Below, piece by piece: positions 18,285 through 26,934 of a stretch of DNA of 64,000 bases. A program made the translations under genes and the position numbers. The stretch lies in the NCBI RefSeq assembly GCF_016924645.1, contig NZ_JAFFJV010000011.1:62001-126000 (forward strand), read 5' to 3'. Positions within the stretch are counted from its first letter, which is position 1. The number at the start of each line of letters is the position of its first letter. The notes under the pieces are model-generated. The model was not told the DNA's origin, ran no database searches, and worked only from the letters and a program-made list of their open reading frames with translations. The DNA is from Rufibacter psychrotolerans (GTDB lineage: Bacteria; Bacteroidota; Bacteroidia; Cytophagales; Hymenobacteraceae).

Positions 18285-18743
18285 TTAGGCCTCGTTCACC
18301 ACAATTTTCTCAATGCGGTCTCCGGCGCGGATGTCATCAATCACGTCCAGGCCTTCTACCACTTTGCCGAAGCAGGTGTGGTTGCGGTCCAAGTGGGCGG
18401 TGTTGTTGCGGCTGTGGCAGATGAAGAACTGAGAGCCCCCGGTGTTGCGGCCCGCGTGCGCCATGGACAAAACGCCACGGTCGTGGTACTGGTTGCCGCC
18501 GGTTAGCTCACAGTCAATCTTGTAGCCTGGTCCGCCGGTGCCCGGCATGCCTTTGGCGCCCTCGCGGGAGTTAGGGCAACCGCCCTGGATCACGAAATCA
18601 GGAATCACGCGGTGAAACGTGAGGCCGTCATAGAAGCCTTCTTTGGCCAGCTTGGTGAAGTTCTCAACGGTTTTAGGCGCGTCTTGCTCGTAGAACTCTA
18701 CTTTCATGACACCCTTAGCGGTATGGATTTCTGCGGTTTTCAT
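18285..18743 (-). CDS. Peptidyl-prolyl cis-trans isomerase, cyclophilin type
   Basis: The 152-residue single-domain cyclophilin has '[32 protein letters not shown]', 'GYKIDCEL', '[21 protein letters not shown]' and '[19 protein letters not shown]'. The catalytic Arg of FHRVI is present. There is no signal peptide, so it is cytoplasmic. The length is typical of bacterial PpiB. Confidence 0.95.
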   Translation of the reverse strand: MKTAEIHTAKGVMKVEFYEQDAPKTVENFTKLAKEGFYDGLTFHRVIPDFVIQGGCPNSREGAKGMPGTGGPGYKIDCELTGGNQYHDRGVLSMAHAGRNTGGSQFFICHSRNNTAHLDRNHTCFGKVVEGLDVIDDIRAGDRIEKIVVNEA

Positions 18744-18820
18744 AAATGTTTATTGTACTGTTACGTTTTGTTCTTGGCTACTTTCCTGCGGGAGGCAGCA
18801 ACCCAGAACTGTTGCTGATG

Positions 18821-18828
18821 CAAAGGTA
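18821..18828 (-). promoter_or_regulatory. -7 promoter box of the cyclophilin gene
   Basis: TACCTTTG on the minus strand exactly matches TAnnTTTG. The predicted leader is about 70 bases. Confidence 0.5.
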
Positions 18829-18873
18829 CGTATTTTTTGTCGCCTTGGCTTGCCTAGAAAGGAGGGCGGTTTA

Positions 18874-18920
18874 CCGGCGGTTTTGGCACTGTTTCTGGGA
18901 AAACAAAGCCAAAACTCCGG
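18874..18920. repeat. Nested palindromic repeat, copy 3
   Basis: Outer arms CCGGCGGTTTTGGC and GCCAAAACTCCGG, one bulge; inner GTTTC/GAAAAC. Confidence 0.7.
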
Positions 18921-19146
18921 TCACGTACGGCCGGAAGAAATTGATCAGGTGGTTCAGGAATATCATCTTTAATATAGAATATCTTTGGTGCTGGGCAGGA
19001 ATCTGTCACTTACCGGTAGGGAGTACCTGGCCTTTTACCAAGATAATCAACCTTTAGGAAAAGTGCTGCCCCGCTGGAAAGTCCACCTCTTGGCCATTGG
19101 CAACGTACTTCATAAGGTAGCATGCTTCATCCGCAATCGCTTCGCC

Positions 19147-19170
19147 GTTGTTGGTGTTCTCACCAACAAC
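19147..19170. repeat. GTTGTTGGTG stem-loop repeat, copy 1
   Basis: A perfect 10-bp stem GTTGTTGGTG / CACCAACAAC with loop TTCT. An almost identical hairpin, also preceded by GCC, lies at 60421-60444. Confidence 0.7.
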
Positions 19171-19220
19171 CCCAACTGCTCCTCCACCTTCCTTAAGCTA
19201 CTACTTTCCACTACTTGACG

Positions 19221-19255
19221 CAGGACTCAGGACTCAAGACTCAGAACTCAGGACT
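19221..19255. repeat. Heptamer-period degenerate array B
   Basis: Five 7-base words: caggact, caggact, caagact, cagaact, caggact. The same word family recurs at 50203-50230. It lies just past the 3' end of rsgA. Confidence 0.85.
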
Positions 19256-19260
19256 CCCCG

Positions 19261-20184
19261 TTACCGGTGCGAATCCTCGTCCTGCAGCAGGCTAAGGTAA
19301 CTCTCGTAGCGGGGCAGCGCGATCTTGCCTTTCTTCACGGCTTCCTGCACAGCGCAGCCGGGCTCGTTCACGTGCACGCAGTTATGGAAGCGGCATTTGT
19401 TGAGGCGGTCCCGCATCTCGGGGAAGTAATGGGCAATCTCCTCGCGCTTCATCTCCACCACGCCCAGTTCCTTGATGCCCGGGGTGTCAATGAGAAACGT
19501 GCGGGGACCAATCTCAAACATCTCGGCGAAGGTGGTGGTGTGCACCCCTTTGTCTGAGAACGCCGAGATCTCCGAGGTCTTCAGGTCCAGATCCGGCACC
19601 AGGGCGTTCACCAGGGTGCTCTTACCCACGCCGGAGTGGCCCGAGAAGAGCGTGACTTTTTCGGACAGCAGCGTTTGCACCTGCTCCAGACCCTCGCCGG
19701 TGTGCGCCGAGATAGGATAACAGGTGTACCCTATCTGCCCGTACAGCTGCATCACCTGCTGCAGGTAACCCATCGCCTCCTCATCATACAAATCAATCTT
19801 GTTGAAAAGCAGGGTAGCCGGAATGTCGTAGGCTTCGGCGGTGACCAGAAAGCGGTCAATAAACCCAAACGAGGTGCGCGGGGAGACCAGCGTTACCACC
19901 AGAAAGGCCTGGTCCAGGTTAGAGGCCACAATGTGGGCGTGGTGCGCCTTGTGCGTGGACCGCCGGATGATGTAGTTGCGCCGGGGCGTGATCTCGGTGA
20001 TCACGGCCTGCTGCTCGCCGCCCTCGGGCTCCAGCGTCACCTCATCGCCCACGGCAAGGGGGTTGCTCACCTTTAGGCCCTTGTTCTTGAATTTACCGCG
20101 CAAACGGCATTTGTACAGCTGCCCGTCTGCGTGGGCGCGTACCAGGTACCAGGAGCCGGTGGATTTTACTACGATGCCTTTCAT
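19261..20184 (-). CDS. rsgA: Ribosome small-subunit GTPase RsgA
   Basis: The 307-residue circularly permuted GTPase has an N-terminal OB-fold ('MKGIVVKSTGSWYLVRAHADGQLYKCRLRGKF'), G4 'FNKIDLY' before G1 'FSGHSGVGKSTLVNAL', G3 'DTPGI', and a C-terminal zinc site 'CRFHNCVHVNEPGCAV'. RsgA matures the 30S subunit and releases RbfA. ATG 20184 overlaps the stop of waaA (ATGA), so the two are translationally coupled. Confidence 0.96.
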   Translation of the reverse strand: MKGIVVKSTGSWYLVRAHADGQLYKCRLRGKFKNKGLKVSNPLAVGDEVTLEPEGGEQQAVITEITPRRNYIIRRSTHKAHHAHIVASNLDQAFLVVTLVSPRTSFGFIDRFLVTAEAYDIPATLLFNKIDLYDEEAMGYLQQVMQLYGQIGYTCYPISAHTGEGLEQVQTLLSEKVTLFSGHSGVGKSTLVNALVPDLDLKTSEISAFSDKGVHTTTFAEMFEIGPRTFLIDTPGIKELGVVEMKREEIAHYFPEMRDRLNKCRFHNCVHVNEPGCAVQEAVKKGKIALPRYESYLSLLQDEDSHR

Positions 20185-21437
20185 GCGTGCCGCGAAGGTA
20201 ACCAATATTCCATGGAAGTTAAGATACGCTCCGTGGCCCCGGCCTGTTTTTGCAGATACACCTGCGTGGCCTGCCTGATTTTTTCCCGTCTGTCCGGGTC
20301 CTGGTGCAGTTCTTCAAACGTTTTGGAGAGATCCTGGGTAGAACGCACCGGAAACGCAACACCCGCCTCAATCAGATCCTGCGCCTCCTGGAACTTGGTG
20401 TACCTGGGCCCAAAGAAAATAGGCGGACCGAACGCGGCCGGCTCCAGCGTGTTGTGCAGCCCTTTCCCGAAGGCCCCGCCCACGTAGGCGTAATCGGCGT
20501 ACTGGTAGAGGCTGGAGAGCATGCCGATGTTGTCAATGAGCAGGAGGCGGTAGTTGGAAGCCGTTTCAGCCCGGGCCTGTGAGAACCGGATAGCCTGCCC
20601 GGGGAACTGCGCCTCCAGTTCGCTTAGCTCCTGCTCCTTGATCTCGTGCGGAGCCAGGATGAATTTGAGCGTGGGCAGCTGCGCCTGCAGAAAGGGAAGC
20701 AGCACCGCCAGGTCCTGGGGCCAGCTGCTGCCAATCACCATCACTGGGGAATCAGCTTTAAAGGCTTGGGCAATGGAGATCTGCTTCGCGTTTTGAGCAT
20801 TCTGCAGCACGCGGTCCACGCGGGTGTCGCCGGCCATGGTTACTTTGTCAATGTGGATGCTGGCCAGCAGCTGCGCCGATTCCTGGTTCTGGGTGTAGAT
20901 GTACGTGAACCGCTTTAAGATGCGGCGGTAAAAGCTGCCGTTCTTCCTGAAGTAAATCTGGTTGGGCCTGAAGATGGCCGAGATGGAGAACAGCGGAATG
21001 TGCTGGTGGTGCAGTTCTCTGGTGTAATGGTGCCAGAACTCATATTTCACAAACACGGCCAGCTTGGGTTTAAGCAGGGCCACCAACCGGCGGGCATTCT
21101 GGGCGGTGTCTAAGGGCAGGTAAAAGATAAAGTCGGCGCCGGCGTAGTTTTTCCGCACCTCGTAGCCCGAAGGGGAGAAGAAGGTGAGCACCACTTTAAA
21201 GTTAGGGTAGCGGAGTTTGAAGGCCTCTATCAGGGGGCGGCCTTGCTCAAACTCGCCCAGGCTGGCGCAGTGGAACCATGCCAGCGGCGCCTGGTTGCCA
21301 GCCAGCTTCTGGCCAATTTCCTCAAAGATTCCCTTGCGGCCGTTGACCCACTGGGCGGCCTTGGGCAGGAAAGGAGCCGCCAGCCGTATGCCTACCCCGT
21401 AGGCCCGTACCCCAATCTCGTACAGAAGCTTTGACAT
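20181..21437 (-). CDS. waaA: 3-deoxy-D-manno-octulosonic acid transferase (Kdo transferase)
   Basis: The 418-residue GT-B enzyme has an N-terminal membrane-proximal segment, 'FHCASLGEFEQGRPLIEAF', 'PLDTAQNARRLVALLKPKLAVFVKYEFW', 'VMVIGSSWPQDLAVLLPFL' and 'YAYVGGAFGKGLHNTLEPAAFGPPIFFGP'. It transfers Kdo from CMP-Kdo to lipid A precursor on the inner face of the inner membrane. It is first in the waaA-rsgA pair. Confidence 0.95.
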   Translation of the reverse strand: MSKLLYEIGVRAYGVGIRLAAPFLPKAAQWVNGRKGIFEEIGQKLAGNQAPLAWFHCASLGEFEQGRPLIEAFKLRYPNFKVVLTFFSPSGYEVRKNYAGADFIFYLPLDTAQNARRLVALLKPKLAVFVKYEFWHHYTRELHHQHIPLFSISAIFRPNQIYFRKNGSFYRRILKRFTYIYTQNQESAQLLASIHIDKVTMAGDTRVDRVLQNAQNAKQISIAQAFKADSPVMVIGSSWPQDLAVLLPFLQAQLPTLKFILAPHEIKEQELSELEAQFPGQAIRFSQARAETASNYRLLLIDNIGMLSSLYQYADYAYVGGAFGKGLHNTLEPAAFGPPIFFGPRYTKFQEAQDLIEAGVAFPVRSTQDLSKTFEELHQDPDRREKIRQATQVYLQKQAGATERILTSMEYWLPSRHA

Positions 21438-21499
21438 TTCTCTTGGGTTGTTTGGTCAAGTAAAGGCGGGGCCGGCCCTGCAGCGTGCCCCTTGCGGCC

Positions 21500-21507
21500 C
21501 AAAGATA
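21500..21507 (-). promoter_or_regulatory. -7 promoter box of waaA-rsgA
   Basis: TATCTTTG on the minus strand, an exact TAnnTTTG match, predicts a leader of about 56 bases to ATG 21437. Confidence 0.45.
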
Positions 21508-21591
21508 CACCTAATCCAGGGGAGGGAGACAGAGTTTGCAGGGAATTCACTCGTTCGCCGCCAGTGCCGCACAATTTTACTGCCTTAGTGC

Positions 21592-21632
21592 CCTGTTTGT
21601 GGCCCGTTTTCAGAAAAGAAGGCCCTAAACGG
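21592..21632. repeat. Nested palindromic repeat, copy 4
   Basis: Outer GTTTGTGGCC / GGCCCTAAAC and inner TTTTC/GAAAA. Confidence 0.7.
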
Positions 21633-21670
21633 CAAGTGTAGTGAGGCTGCTAAGATCAGCGGAGCGGGAA

Positions 21671-21710
21671 AACAAAAAAGCCCCCGCTTATTGCGGAGGC
21701 TTTTTTGTTT
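21671..21710 (-). terminator. Terminator of the 2-Cys peroxiredoxin gene
   Basis: Stem AGCCCCCGC / GCGGAGGCT (one mismatch) flanked by A and T runs on both sides. It lies just 3' of the minus-strand peroxiredoxin gene. Confidence 0.75.
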
Positions 21711-21725
21711 AAATGCCGGAGCGGC

Positions 21726-22355
21726 TTAGTGTTTGGCCAGGTAGTTAGAAACTCCCTCGTGGGTAGCTTGCATGGCTTCTTTGCCTTCTTCCCAGTTGGC
21801 AGGGCAAACTTCGCCTTTCTCTTCAAAGTACTGCAGGGCGTCTACCATGCGCAGGGCTTCGTCAATGCTGCGGCCCAGGGGCATGTCGTTTACTACTTGG
21901 TGACGTACCACGCCCTCTTTGTCGATCAGGAACAGGCCGCGGTAAGCTACGGGCTCGCCCACGAAGATCATTTCGCCCGCCTCGTTGTAGTCATAGTGAC
22001 CGGCCAGCACGTCATAGTTGGCAGAGATGGTTTTGGCTGCATCGGCCACCAGCGGATAGGTTACGCCTTCAATACCGCCTTTTTCGCGCGGGGTGTTCAG
22101 CCAGGCCCAGTGCGACTGGTGCGTGTCTGTGGAGCAACCTACCACGGCTACGCCTTTGCGGGTGAACTCTTCCAGACGGTCCTGGAACGCGATGATTTCT
22201 GTAGGGCACACAAACGTGAAGTCCATTGGGTAGAAGAAGAACAGCACGTGCTGCTTGCCTACATATTGATCCAGAGAGAAATCCTCTACAAATTCTAAAT
22301 CTGCTACCGCAGTAGCCTTGAAAGAAGGAGCTTTTTTACCTACTAAAACTGCCAT
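21726..22355 (-). CDS. Peroxiredoxin, typical 2-Cys (AhpC/Prx1 type)
   Basis: The 209-residue protein has the peroxidatic motif 'DFTFVCPTEI' (Cys50) and a C-terminal resolving Cys in 'GEVCPANWEEG' (about 184). It reduces H2O2 and organic peroxides with thioredoxin or AhpF-type partners, in the cytoplasm. It stands alone, with a good promoter (22433-22463) and terminator. Confidence 0.95.
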   Translation of the reverse strand: MAVLVGKKAPSFKATAVADLEFVEDFSLDQYVGKQHVLFFFYPMDFTFVCPTEIIAFQDRLEEFTRKGVAVVGCSTDTHQSHWAWLNTPREKGGIEGVTYPLVADAAKTISANYDVLAGHYDYNEAGEMIFVGEPVAYRGLFLIDKEGVVRHQVVNDMPLGRSIDEALRMVDALQYFEEKGEVCPANWEEGKEAMQATHEGVSNYLAKH

Positions 22356-22432
22356 GAGTTAAGATGATAATTTTTAAATGGGTTGAACAACAAGGATTTA
22401 AGGTTTTGTGGGCCTCACCCCTTTTGCGGGTG

Positions 22433-22463
22433 CAAAGGTACGGCGCATGGGCTTACCTTGCAA
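22433..22463 (-). promoter_or_regulatory. Promoter of the 2-Cys peroxiredoxin gene
   Basis: On the minus strand, -7 box TACCTTTG (22433-22440) and a TTG -33 element (22461-22463) about 20 bases upstream. The leader is about 70 bases. Confidence 0.55.
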
Positions 22464-22497
22464 CTAAAGAAGAGATTGCCTACCAGATACCACCAAG

Positions 22498-22534
22498 CGT
22501 TTTAGGGCTGTTTTCCCAAAAGCGGCCCTGAAAG
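22498..22534. repeat. Nested palindromic repeat, copy 5
   Basis: Left arm CGTTTTAGGGCTG pairs with right arm CGGCCCTGAAAGG; inner TTTTC/AAAAG. It lies just 3' of the aspartate kinase gene. Confidence 0.75.
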
Positions 22535-22546
22535 GAGCGCTACGCC

Positions 22547-23824
22547 TTAGTGCGGAAACTCCTGGGTGGGGCGGCACACAAACTGGAAGGTCTGCCGGCT
22601 GCGCTGCTCCAGCAAAATCTCTTTGCCGTGGGTGAGTTTATCCAGACTGGGCTGGTCATAGTTCTTGATGGTGAACAGGTGCAGCGGCTGGTTGTAGAGG
22701 ATCTGGAACTCCTCGGCCAGGTCGGCTTTGAGGGCCTCCAGCCGGGGTTCATCGGTATCCACGCAGGTGGAGAACGAGATGGCCGAGTTCTGCATCAGGT
22801 TGATCTTGAGGCGGTGGCGGCTCAGGGCCTGGAAGATGCTGCTCAGGTGCTGCTCAGAGATAAACCCGAAGTCCTTGGTGTGGAAGGACAGCAGACTCTG
22901 GTTCTGCTTCAGGATAAAGGAGGGCGCGATGCGGTCGTGCTGGCAGTTCCAGATCACGGTGCCGGGCTCCTGGGGGTGCAGAAAGGACTTCACGTACAGC
23001 GGAATGCACCGCTTGGCCAGCGGCTGCACGGTTTTGGGGTGAATGACTGAGGCCCCGTAGTAGGCCATCTCAATGGCTTCCTGGTAGGCGATCTCCTCGT
23101 AACGCACCGTTTCCCGGAACAGCTTGGGGTCGGCGTTCAGCAGGCCGGGCACGTCTTTCCAGATGGTGAGCGACTGGGCCTGCAGGCAGTAGGCGAAGAT
23201 GGCGGCGCTGAAATCTGAGCCCTCGCGGCCCAGGGTAGTGGTGGCGCCTTGGGCGGTGCCCCCAATAAACCCCTGCGTGATAATGGGCTTCTCCGCCAGC
23301 AGGGCCGGCAGTCTATGGGAGATCTGCTGCTCGGTCCAGGTCCAGTCTACGCGGCCCTCGCGCCAGGTTTCATCGGTGCGCAGCACGTCCCGGCAGTCTA
23401 ACCAGTGGTTGGGCAGGTCCTGCTGGTCCAGGAAGTGGTGCAAGACCAGGCTGGAGAGCAATTCGCCTACGCTGATGATCTGGTCATACTGGCGGTCAAA
23501 GTCGTGGGGTTGCACCTGCTCCAGAAGCACCCGCAGGTGGGCAAACTGCTGGTGCAGCGCGGCGTACACCGGGTGCTGGAGGGCGGGGAACAACTCCCGC
23601 ACAATCTGCAGGTGGTAGTCCTGTATTTCCGCAAAGGTGTGTCGGTATTCCTGGCCCTGATAGGCCTGTTTGAACACCAGTTCCAGGGCGTTGGTGGTCT
23701 TGCCCATGGCAGAAACCACAATCAGTTTTTCCTCATTCAGAGCCACGCTAGCCAGAATGTGCCTGATGTTCCGGAAGGCGGCGGCATCTTTTACGGAGGC
23801 TCCCCCAAATTTATAAACGATCAT
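22547..23824 (-). CDS. Aspartate kinase
   Basis: The 425-residue enzyme has the kinase signature 'IVYKFGGASVKDAAAFRNI', 'VVSAMGKTTNAL', 'ITQGFIGGTAQGATTTLGREGSDFSAAIFAYCLQA' and 'IWKDVPGLLNADPK', then a C-terminal ACT region. It phosphorylates aspartate in the Lys/Thr/Met pathway. It is monofunctional, with no homoserine dehydrogenase domain. An exact -7 box lies at 23852-23859. Confidence 0.95.
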   Translation of the reverse strand: MIVYKFGGASVKDAAAFRNIRHILASVALNEEKLIVVSAMGKTTNALELVFKQAYQGQEYRHTFAEIQDYHLQIVRELFPALQHPVYAALHQQFAHLRVLLEQVQPHDFDRQYDQIISVGELLSSLVLHHFLDQQDLPNHWLDCRDVLRTDETWREGRVDWTWTEQQISHRLPALLAEKPIITQGFIGGTAQGATTTLGREGSDFSAAIFAYCLQAQSLTIWKDVPGLLNADPKLFRETVRYEEIAYQEAIEMAYYGASVIHPKTVQPLAKRCIPLYVKSFLHPQEPGTVIWNCQHDRIAPSFILKQNQSLLSFHTKDFGFISEQHLSSIFQALSRHRLKINLMQNSAISFSTCVDTDEPRLEALKADLAEEFQILYNQPLHLFTIKNYDQPSLDKLTHGKEILLEQRSRQTFQFVCRPTQEFPH

Positions 23825-23851
23825 TGAGCGGTGGGTGGTTTAATAATTTGG

Positions 23852-23859
23852 CAAAAGTA
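23852..23859 (-). promoter_or_regulatory. -7 promoter box of the aspartate kinase gene
   Basis: TACTTTTG on the minus strand exactly matches TAnnTTTG. The leader is about 20 bases. Confidence 0.5.
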
Positions 23860-23897
23860 CAGAGCTATGCTCAGTTATTTTTATTATTATTGTAAAC

Positions 23898-23913
23898 GGT
23901 AAAGTAGTTTACC
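23898..23913. promoter_or_regulatory. Perfect inverted repeat upstream of fbp, possible operator
   Basis: GGTAAAGTAGTTTACC has perfect 6-bp arms and a 4-base spacer, and lies 30 bases before the fbp ATG. The regulator is unknown. Confidence 0.35.
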
Positions 23914-23943
23914 ACTATTCCATCCTTTAATCTACCTATTCCT

Positions 23944-24978
23944 ATGACGCTAAAAGAAAACCTGGCCCTGCCGGTGGGTACTACCTTAGACCGCTTCATC
24001 ATGCGGAAACAAGAGGATTTCCCTTTTGCCACTGGTGAATTATCCCAATTGCTCCGAGACATCGCGCTGGCTGCTAAGATTGTGAACCGCGCCATCAACC
24101 ACGCCGGTTTAACCGACATAGGAGGGGCGTACGGCAAGCAGAACGTACAAGGCGAAGACCAGCAGAAGCTGGACGTGGTGGCCAACATCCGGTTCATACG
24201 TGCCTTGCGGAACGGGGGCGAGGTTTGCGCCATTATTTCAGAGGAAGAGGATGAGATGATCCTGACGGGCAACAACAAAGGTAAGTACATTGTAGCCATT
24301 GACCCACTTGACGGCTCTTCTAACATTGACGTGAACGTATCCATTGGTACCATTTTCTCTATCTACCGCCGGGTAACGGAGCTGGGCACCGAGGCCACGC
24401 TGGAAGACTGCTTCCAGAAAGGCACCGAGCAGGTGGCCGCCGGCTACATCATCTATGGCTCCAGCACCATGCTGGTCTACACCACCGGCAACGGCGTGAA
24501 CGGGTTCACCTACGAGACCTCGCTGGGCGAGTTCTTCCTGTCGCACCCCAACATCACCACTCCAAAGAACGGTACCATCTACTCGGTGAACGAGGGTGGC
24601 TTCAACCATTTCCCCGAGGGCATCAAGAACTACGTGGAACTGTGCCGCGTGCGCAACTACGCCTCCAGGTACATCGGCTCGCTGGTGGCCGACTTCCACC
24701 GCAACCTGCTCAAGGGCGGTATTTACATGTACCCCAACACGCTCAAGTCGCCGGGCGGAAAGCTCAGGCTGCTGTATGAGTGCAATGCCCTGGCGTTTAT
24801 TGTGGAGCAGGCCGGCGGCAAGGCCTCTGACGGGCGCAACCGCATCCTGGAACTTCAACCCTCTGACCTGCACCAGCGCTGCACGTTCTACATTGGTTCC
24901 ACTGAGATGGTTGAGGAGGTAGAGTCTCTGCTGAAGGCCCGTGAAGTATCGGTGAGAAAAGCAGCCTTGTCTATGTAA
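23944..24978 (+). CDS. fbp: Class 1 fructose-1,6-bisphosphatase
   Basis: The 344-residue enzyme has '[18 protein letters not shown]', '[19 protein letters not shown]', 'SEEEDEMI', the metal-binding motif '[29 protein letters not shown]', '[22 protein letters not shown]' and '[14 protein letters not shown]'. It hydrolyses fructose-1,6-bisphosphate in gluconeogenesis. It is a single gene ending in a strong bidirectional terminator. Confidence 0.97.
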   Translation: MTLKENLALPVGTTLDRFIMRKQEDFPFATGELSQLLRDIALAAKIVNRAINHAGLTDIGGAYGKQNVQGEDQQKLDVVANIRFIRALRNGGEVCAIISEEEDEMILTGNNKGKYIVAIDPLDGSSNIDVNVSIGTIFSIYRRVTELGTEATLEDCFQKGTEQVAAGYIIYGSSTMLVYTTGNGVNGFTYETSLGEFFLSHPNITTPKNGTIYSVNEGGFNHFPEGIKNYVELCRVRNYASRYIGSLVADFHRNLLKGGIYMYPNTLKSPGGKLRLLYECNALAFIVEQAGGKASDGRNRILELQPSDLHQRCTFYIGSTEMVEEVESLLKAREVSVRKAALSM

Positions 24979-25000
24979 TTGCCTGACAAATAGGTACAAA

Positions 25001-25040
25001 AAAAGAGGCGGCTCCTGTTTTACCAGGAGCCGCCTCTTTT
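25001..25040. terminator. Bidirectional terminator between fbp and the DUF5606 gene
   Basis: A 13-bp perfect stem GAGGCGGCTCCTG / CAGGAGCCGCCTC is flanked by A7 on one side and T5 on the other. Confidence 0.9.
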
Positions 25041-25052
25041 TGTACAGGTGCC

Positions 25053-25505
25053 TTATTCAGCAGCGTCTTCTTTTTGCTCGCCCGCGGGGGCTGTCTCAGT
25101 GGCCTCGGCCTCAGTGTAAGGTACAAACTGGTTCACCAGTTGGTACCACTGCACCAGTTTCTTCATGTCTGAGGCGTATACGCGCTCCTGGTCATAGTCT
25201 GGCAGAACAGATTCCACAAACGCAGACAACTCCTGGGTGCTGGACTTGGCGTTCACGGGCAGATCAGCGCCGTATTTGGTTCTGATGCGGTCAAAGACCT
25301 CCGCCAGCGGAACGGTGTGCTCGGCATCATTGGTGTACATAGAGATTTCCTGCAGGATAGACACGCGATTGCGGGCCTGGGCCACGCTGCGCACCGGTTT
25401 CTCGGCAAGGCTTTCTATGATGATTCCGTTGCGGGTAGGCGCTACAATCTTGTAAAGGCCTGGCATACCAGAAATAGAAGCAATCTCTTTCAGGTCAAAT
25501 GGCAT
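25053..25505 (-). CDS. DUF5606 domain-containing protein
   Basis: The 150-residue protein starts with 'DLKEIASISGMPGLYKIVAPTRNGIIIESL', a pattern I associate with the Bacteroidota-specific DUF5606 family, followed by 'RNRVSILQEISMYTND' and an acidic Ala/Glu-rich tail. It appears cytoplasmic, function unknown. It lies 26 bases after the TonB-C gene in the same direction. Confidence 0.8.
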   Translation of the reverse strand: MPFDLKEIASISGMPGLYKIVAPTRNGIIIESLAEKPVRSVAQARNRVSILQEISMYTNDAEHTVPLAEVFDRIRTKYGADLPVNAKSSTQELSAFVESVLPDYDQERVYASDMKKLVQWYQLVNQFVPYTEAEATETAPAGEQKEDAAE

Positions 25506-25531
25506 AGAGGTAAAGTGGTTATGTGTAAGAA

Positions 25532-25918
25532 TTAGAGTTTGAAGTTAACCGGCACGCTGTACTGCTGGCTGTAGCCCGGGGCGTTGAACCTGAGCAGTTG
25601 CACCACTCTGAGCGCCTCCTGGCCGGTGCCGCCGCCAAATTCCTTCAGGATTTTGGCATTGGTGATGGAGCCGTCTTCCTGCAGGGTGAACCCAATGATG
25701 CATTGCCCCTGCATGCGGTTGCGCTTTGCCAGCGCCGGATACTGGATGTTGCGCTGGATGTGCGCCACTAGTGAGTCTTGCCCGCCCGGGTAATGCTCCG
25801 CTACGGGTAACTTGCCGGTCTGCGCGGTGGCCGGTTTAGTGGTTTGGGCCTGGGTAGCAAAAGCGCCGGCGGTGCAGAAAGCAAAGGCTGCGGCGGCAAA
25901 AATGTGTTTTCCTTTCAT
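25532..25918 (-). CDS. Secreted TonB C-terminal domain protein
   Basis: The 128-residue protein has a signal peptide ending in 'ATQAQ' and then a TonB C-terminal-type domain: 'LVAHIQRNIQYPALAKRNRMQGQCIIGFTLQEDGSITNAKILKEFGGGTGQEALRVVQLL'. It has no membrane anchor or Pro-rich linker, so it is not a full energy transducer. It lies between engB and the DUF5606 gene in the same direction. Confidence 0.85.
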   Translation of the reverse strand: MKGKHIFAAAAFAFCTAGAFATQAQTTKPATAQTGKLPVAEHYPGGQDSLVAHIQRNIQYPALAKRNRMQGQCIIGFTLQEDGSITNAKILKEFGGGTGQEALRVVQLLRFNAPGYSQQYSVPVNFKL

Positions 25919-25944
25919 TTCTATGATAAACGTTAAAATGTGCG

Positions 25945-26559
25945 TTAGGCCTGGCGCGCCTCATGGTAGCGCTGGTTTACCTCACTTATGAACTGCAGGA
26001 TCTCCTCGCGGCCGGCTTTGGTGGAAGAAGAGCTCTTCATGTACATGGGTAGCTCTTCCCAGGTTTCCTGCAGGGTTTTCATGTAAGCTGCAATATTGGC
26101 ATCAGTTTTCGTGCCAGACTGTTTGTCAATCTTGGTGAAGATCAGCACAAAGGGAACACCCATGTTGCCCAGAAGTTCCATGAACTCCAGGTCTGGCTTC
26201 TGCGGGGGCAGGCGGGAGTCAATCAGCACGAAGACGCAGGCCAGGTTGGGCCGGTTCTTCAGGTAGTGGTTGATCATTTTGCGCCAGCTCTCCCTGGACT
26301 CCTTGCTCACCTTGGCCCAGCCGTAACCGGGTAAATCTACCAGAAACCATTCGTTGTTGATCAGGAAATGGTTGATCAATTGCGTTTTTCCCGGAAAAGA
26401 AGAGGTTTTTGCCAGCTTTAGCCGGTTGGTAAGCGTATTAATGAGGGAAGACTTTCCTACGTTAGAACGACCAATAAACGCATATTCCGGCAGGTCTGTC
26501 TGCGGGCACAGGTCAGCGCGGGTATTGCTGGTAATAAACTTTGCTTCTTTGATGACCAT
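25945..26559 (-). CDS. engB: Ribosome biogenesis GTPase EngB (YihA/YsxC)
   Basis: The 204-residue GTPase has G1 'FIGRSNVGKSSLIN', G3 'VDLPGYGWAKVS', G4 'FTKIDKQ' and the usual length. It assists 50S subunit assembly. I use ATG 26559 (MVIKEAKF): a perfect -7 box at 26587-26594 places the transcript start near 26580, downstream of the alternative start at 26598. Confidence 0.95.
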   Translation of the reverse strand: MVIKEAKFITSNTRADLCPQTDLPEYAFIGRSNVGKSSLINTLTNRLKLAKTSSFPGKTQLINHFLINNEWFLVDLPGYGWAKVSKESRESWRKMINHYLKNRPNLACVFVLIDSRLPPQKPDLEFMELLGNMGVPFVLIFTKIDKQSGTKTDANIAAYMKTLQETWEELPMYMKSSSSTKAGREEILQFISEVNQRYHEARQA

Positions 26560-26586
26560 AACTACTAATACGTTTATTGATAAACA

Positions 26587-26594
26587 CAAAGGTA
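26587..26594 (-). promoter_or_regulatory. -7 promoter box of engB
   Basis: TACCTTTG on the minus strand exactly matches TAnnTTTG and supports the shorter EngB start. Confidence 0.5.
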
Positions 26595-26598
26595 CCAA

Positions 26599-26934
26599 AT
26601 AAACACGAACCCGTTTAATTATGGGAACAGGTCAATTTTACCCCGCGCTTGGAAGGAAATGGCAACCATTTGTTGCATTTTAGAGTATCGTAGGGCGAAA
26701 GCGCAGTGCGGTTTTGGCGGCTGATAAGATACTTTTGCTCCGTAGCAGCACTTAAACCGTAGTAGAGTTGTAATATTTTTTAAATAGAAAATTAGAATTT
26801 TACGATTTTTGAATATTATTGTAAATCTATTTAACGCCTGAGGCAGTAAATAGAGCGTTCGGACTCAGACCAGGCCTTGATAATTATTCTTGTTTTGCGC
26901 CCTTTAGTAGCTTCTATACCTAAACCTTTACACT
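26599..26934. other. AT-rich non-coding stretch before the PorE-like gene
   Basis: No gene is seen. The region is unusually AT-rich around 26760-26835. A near-consensus box TATTCTTG at 26885-26892 may be the promoter of the downstream gene, with a leader of about 36 bases. Confidence 0.5.

Larger units (their letters stand above)
18744..19260. other. Non-coding stretch upstream of cyclophilin
   Basis: Holds the cyclophilin promoter, a palindromic repeat copy (18874-18920), an isolated TATCTTTG box on the plus strand (18980-18987), a stem-loop repeat (19147-19170) and a heptamer array (19221-19255). No convincing gene is seen. Confidence 0.6.

Noticed and set aside
18985..19218. A 77-codon open frame after an isolated TATCTTTG box
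   Set aside because: It would start at a TTG within the promoter box, has no ATG, and crosses the stem-loop repeat. A small transcript cannot be excluded.
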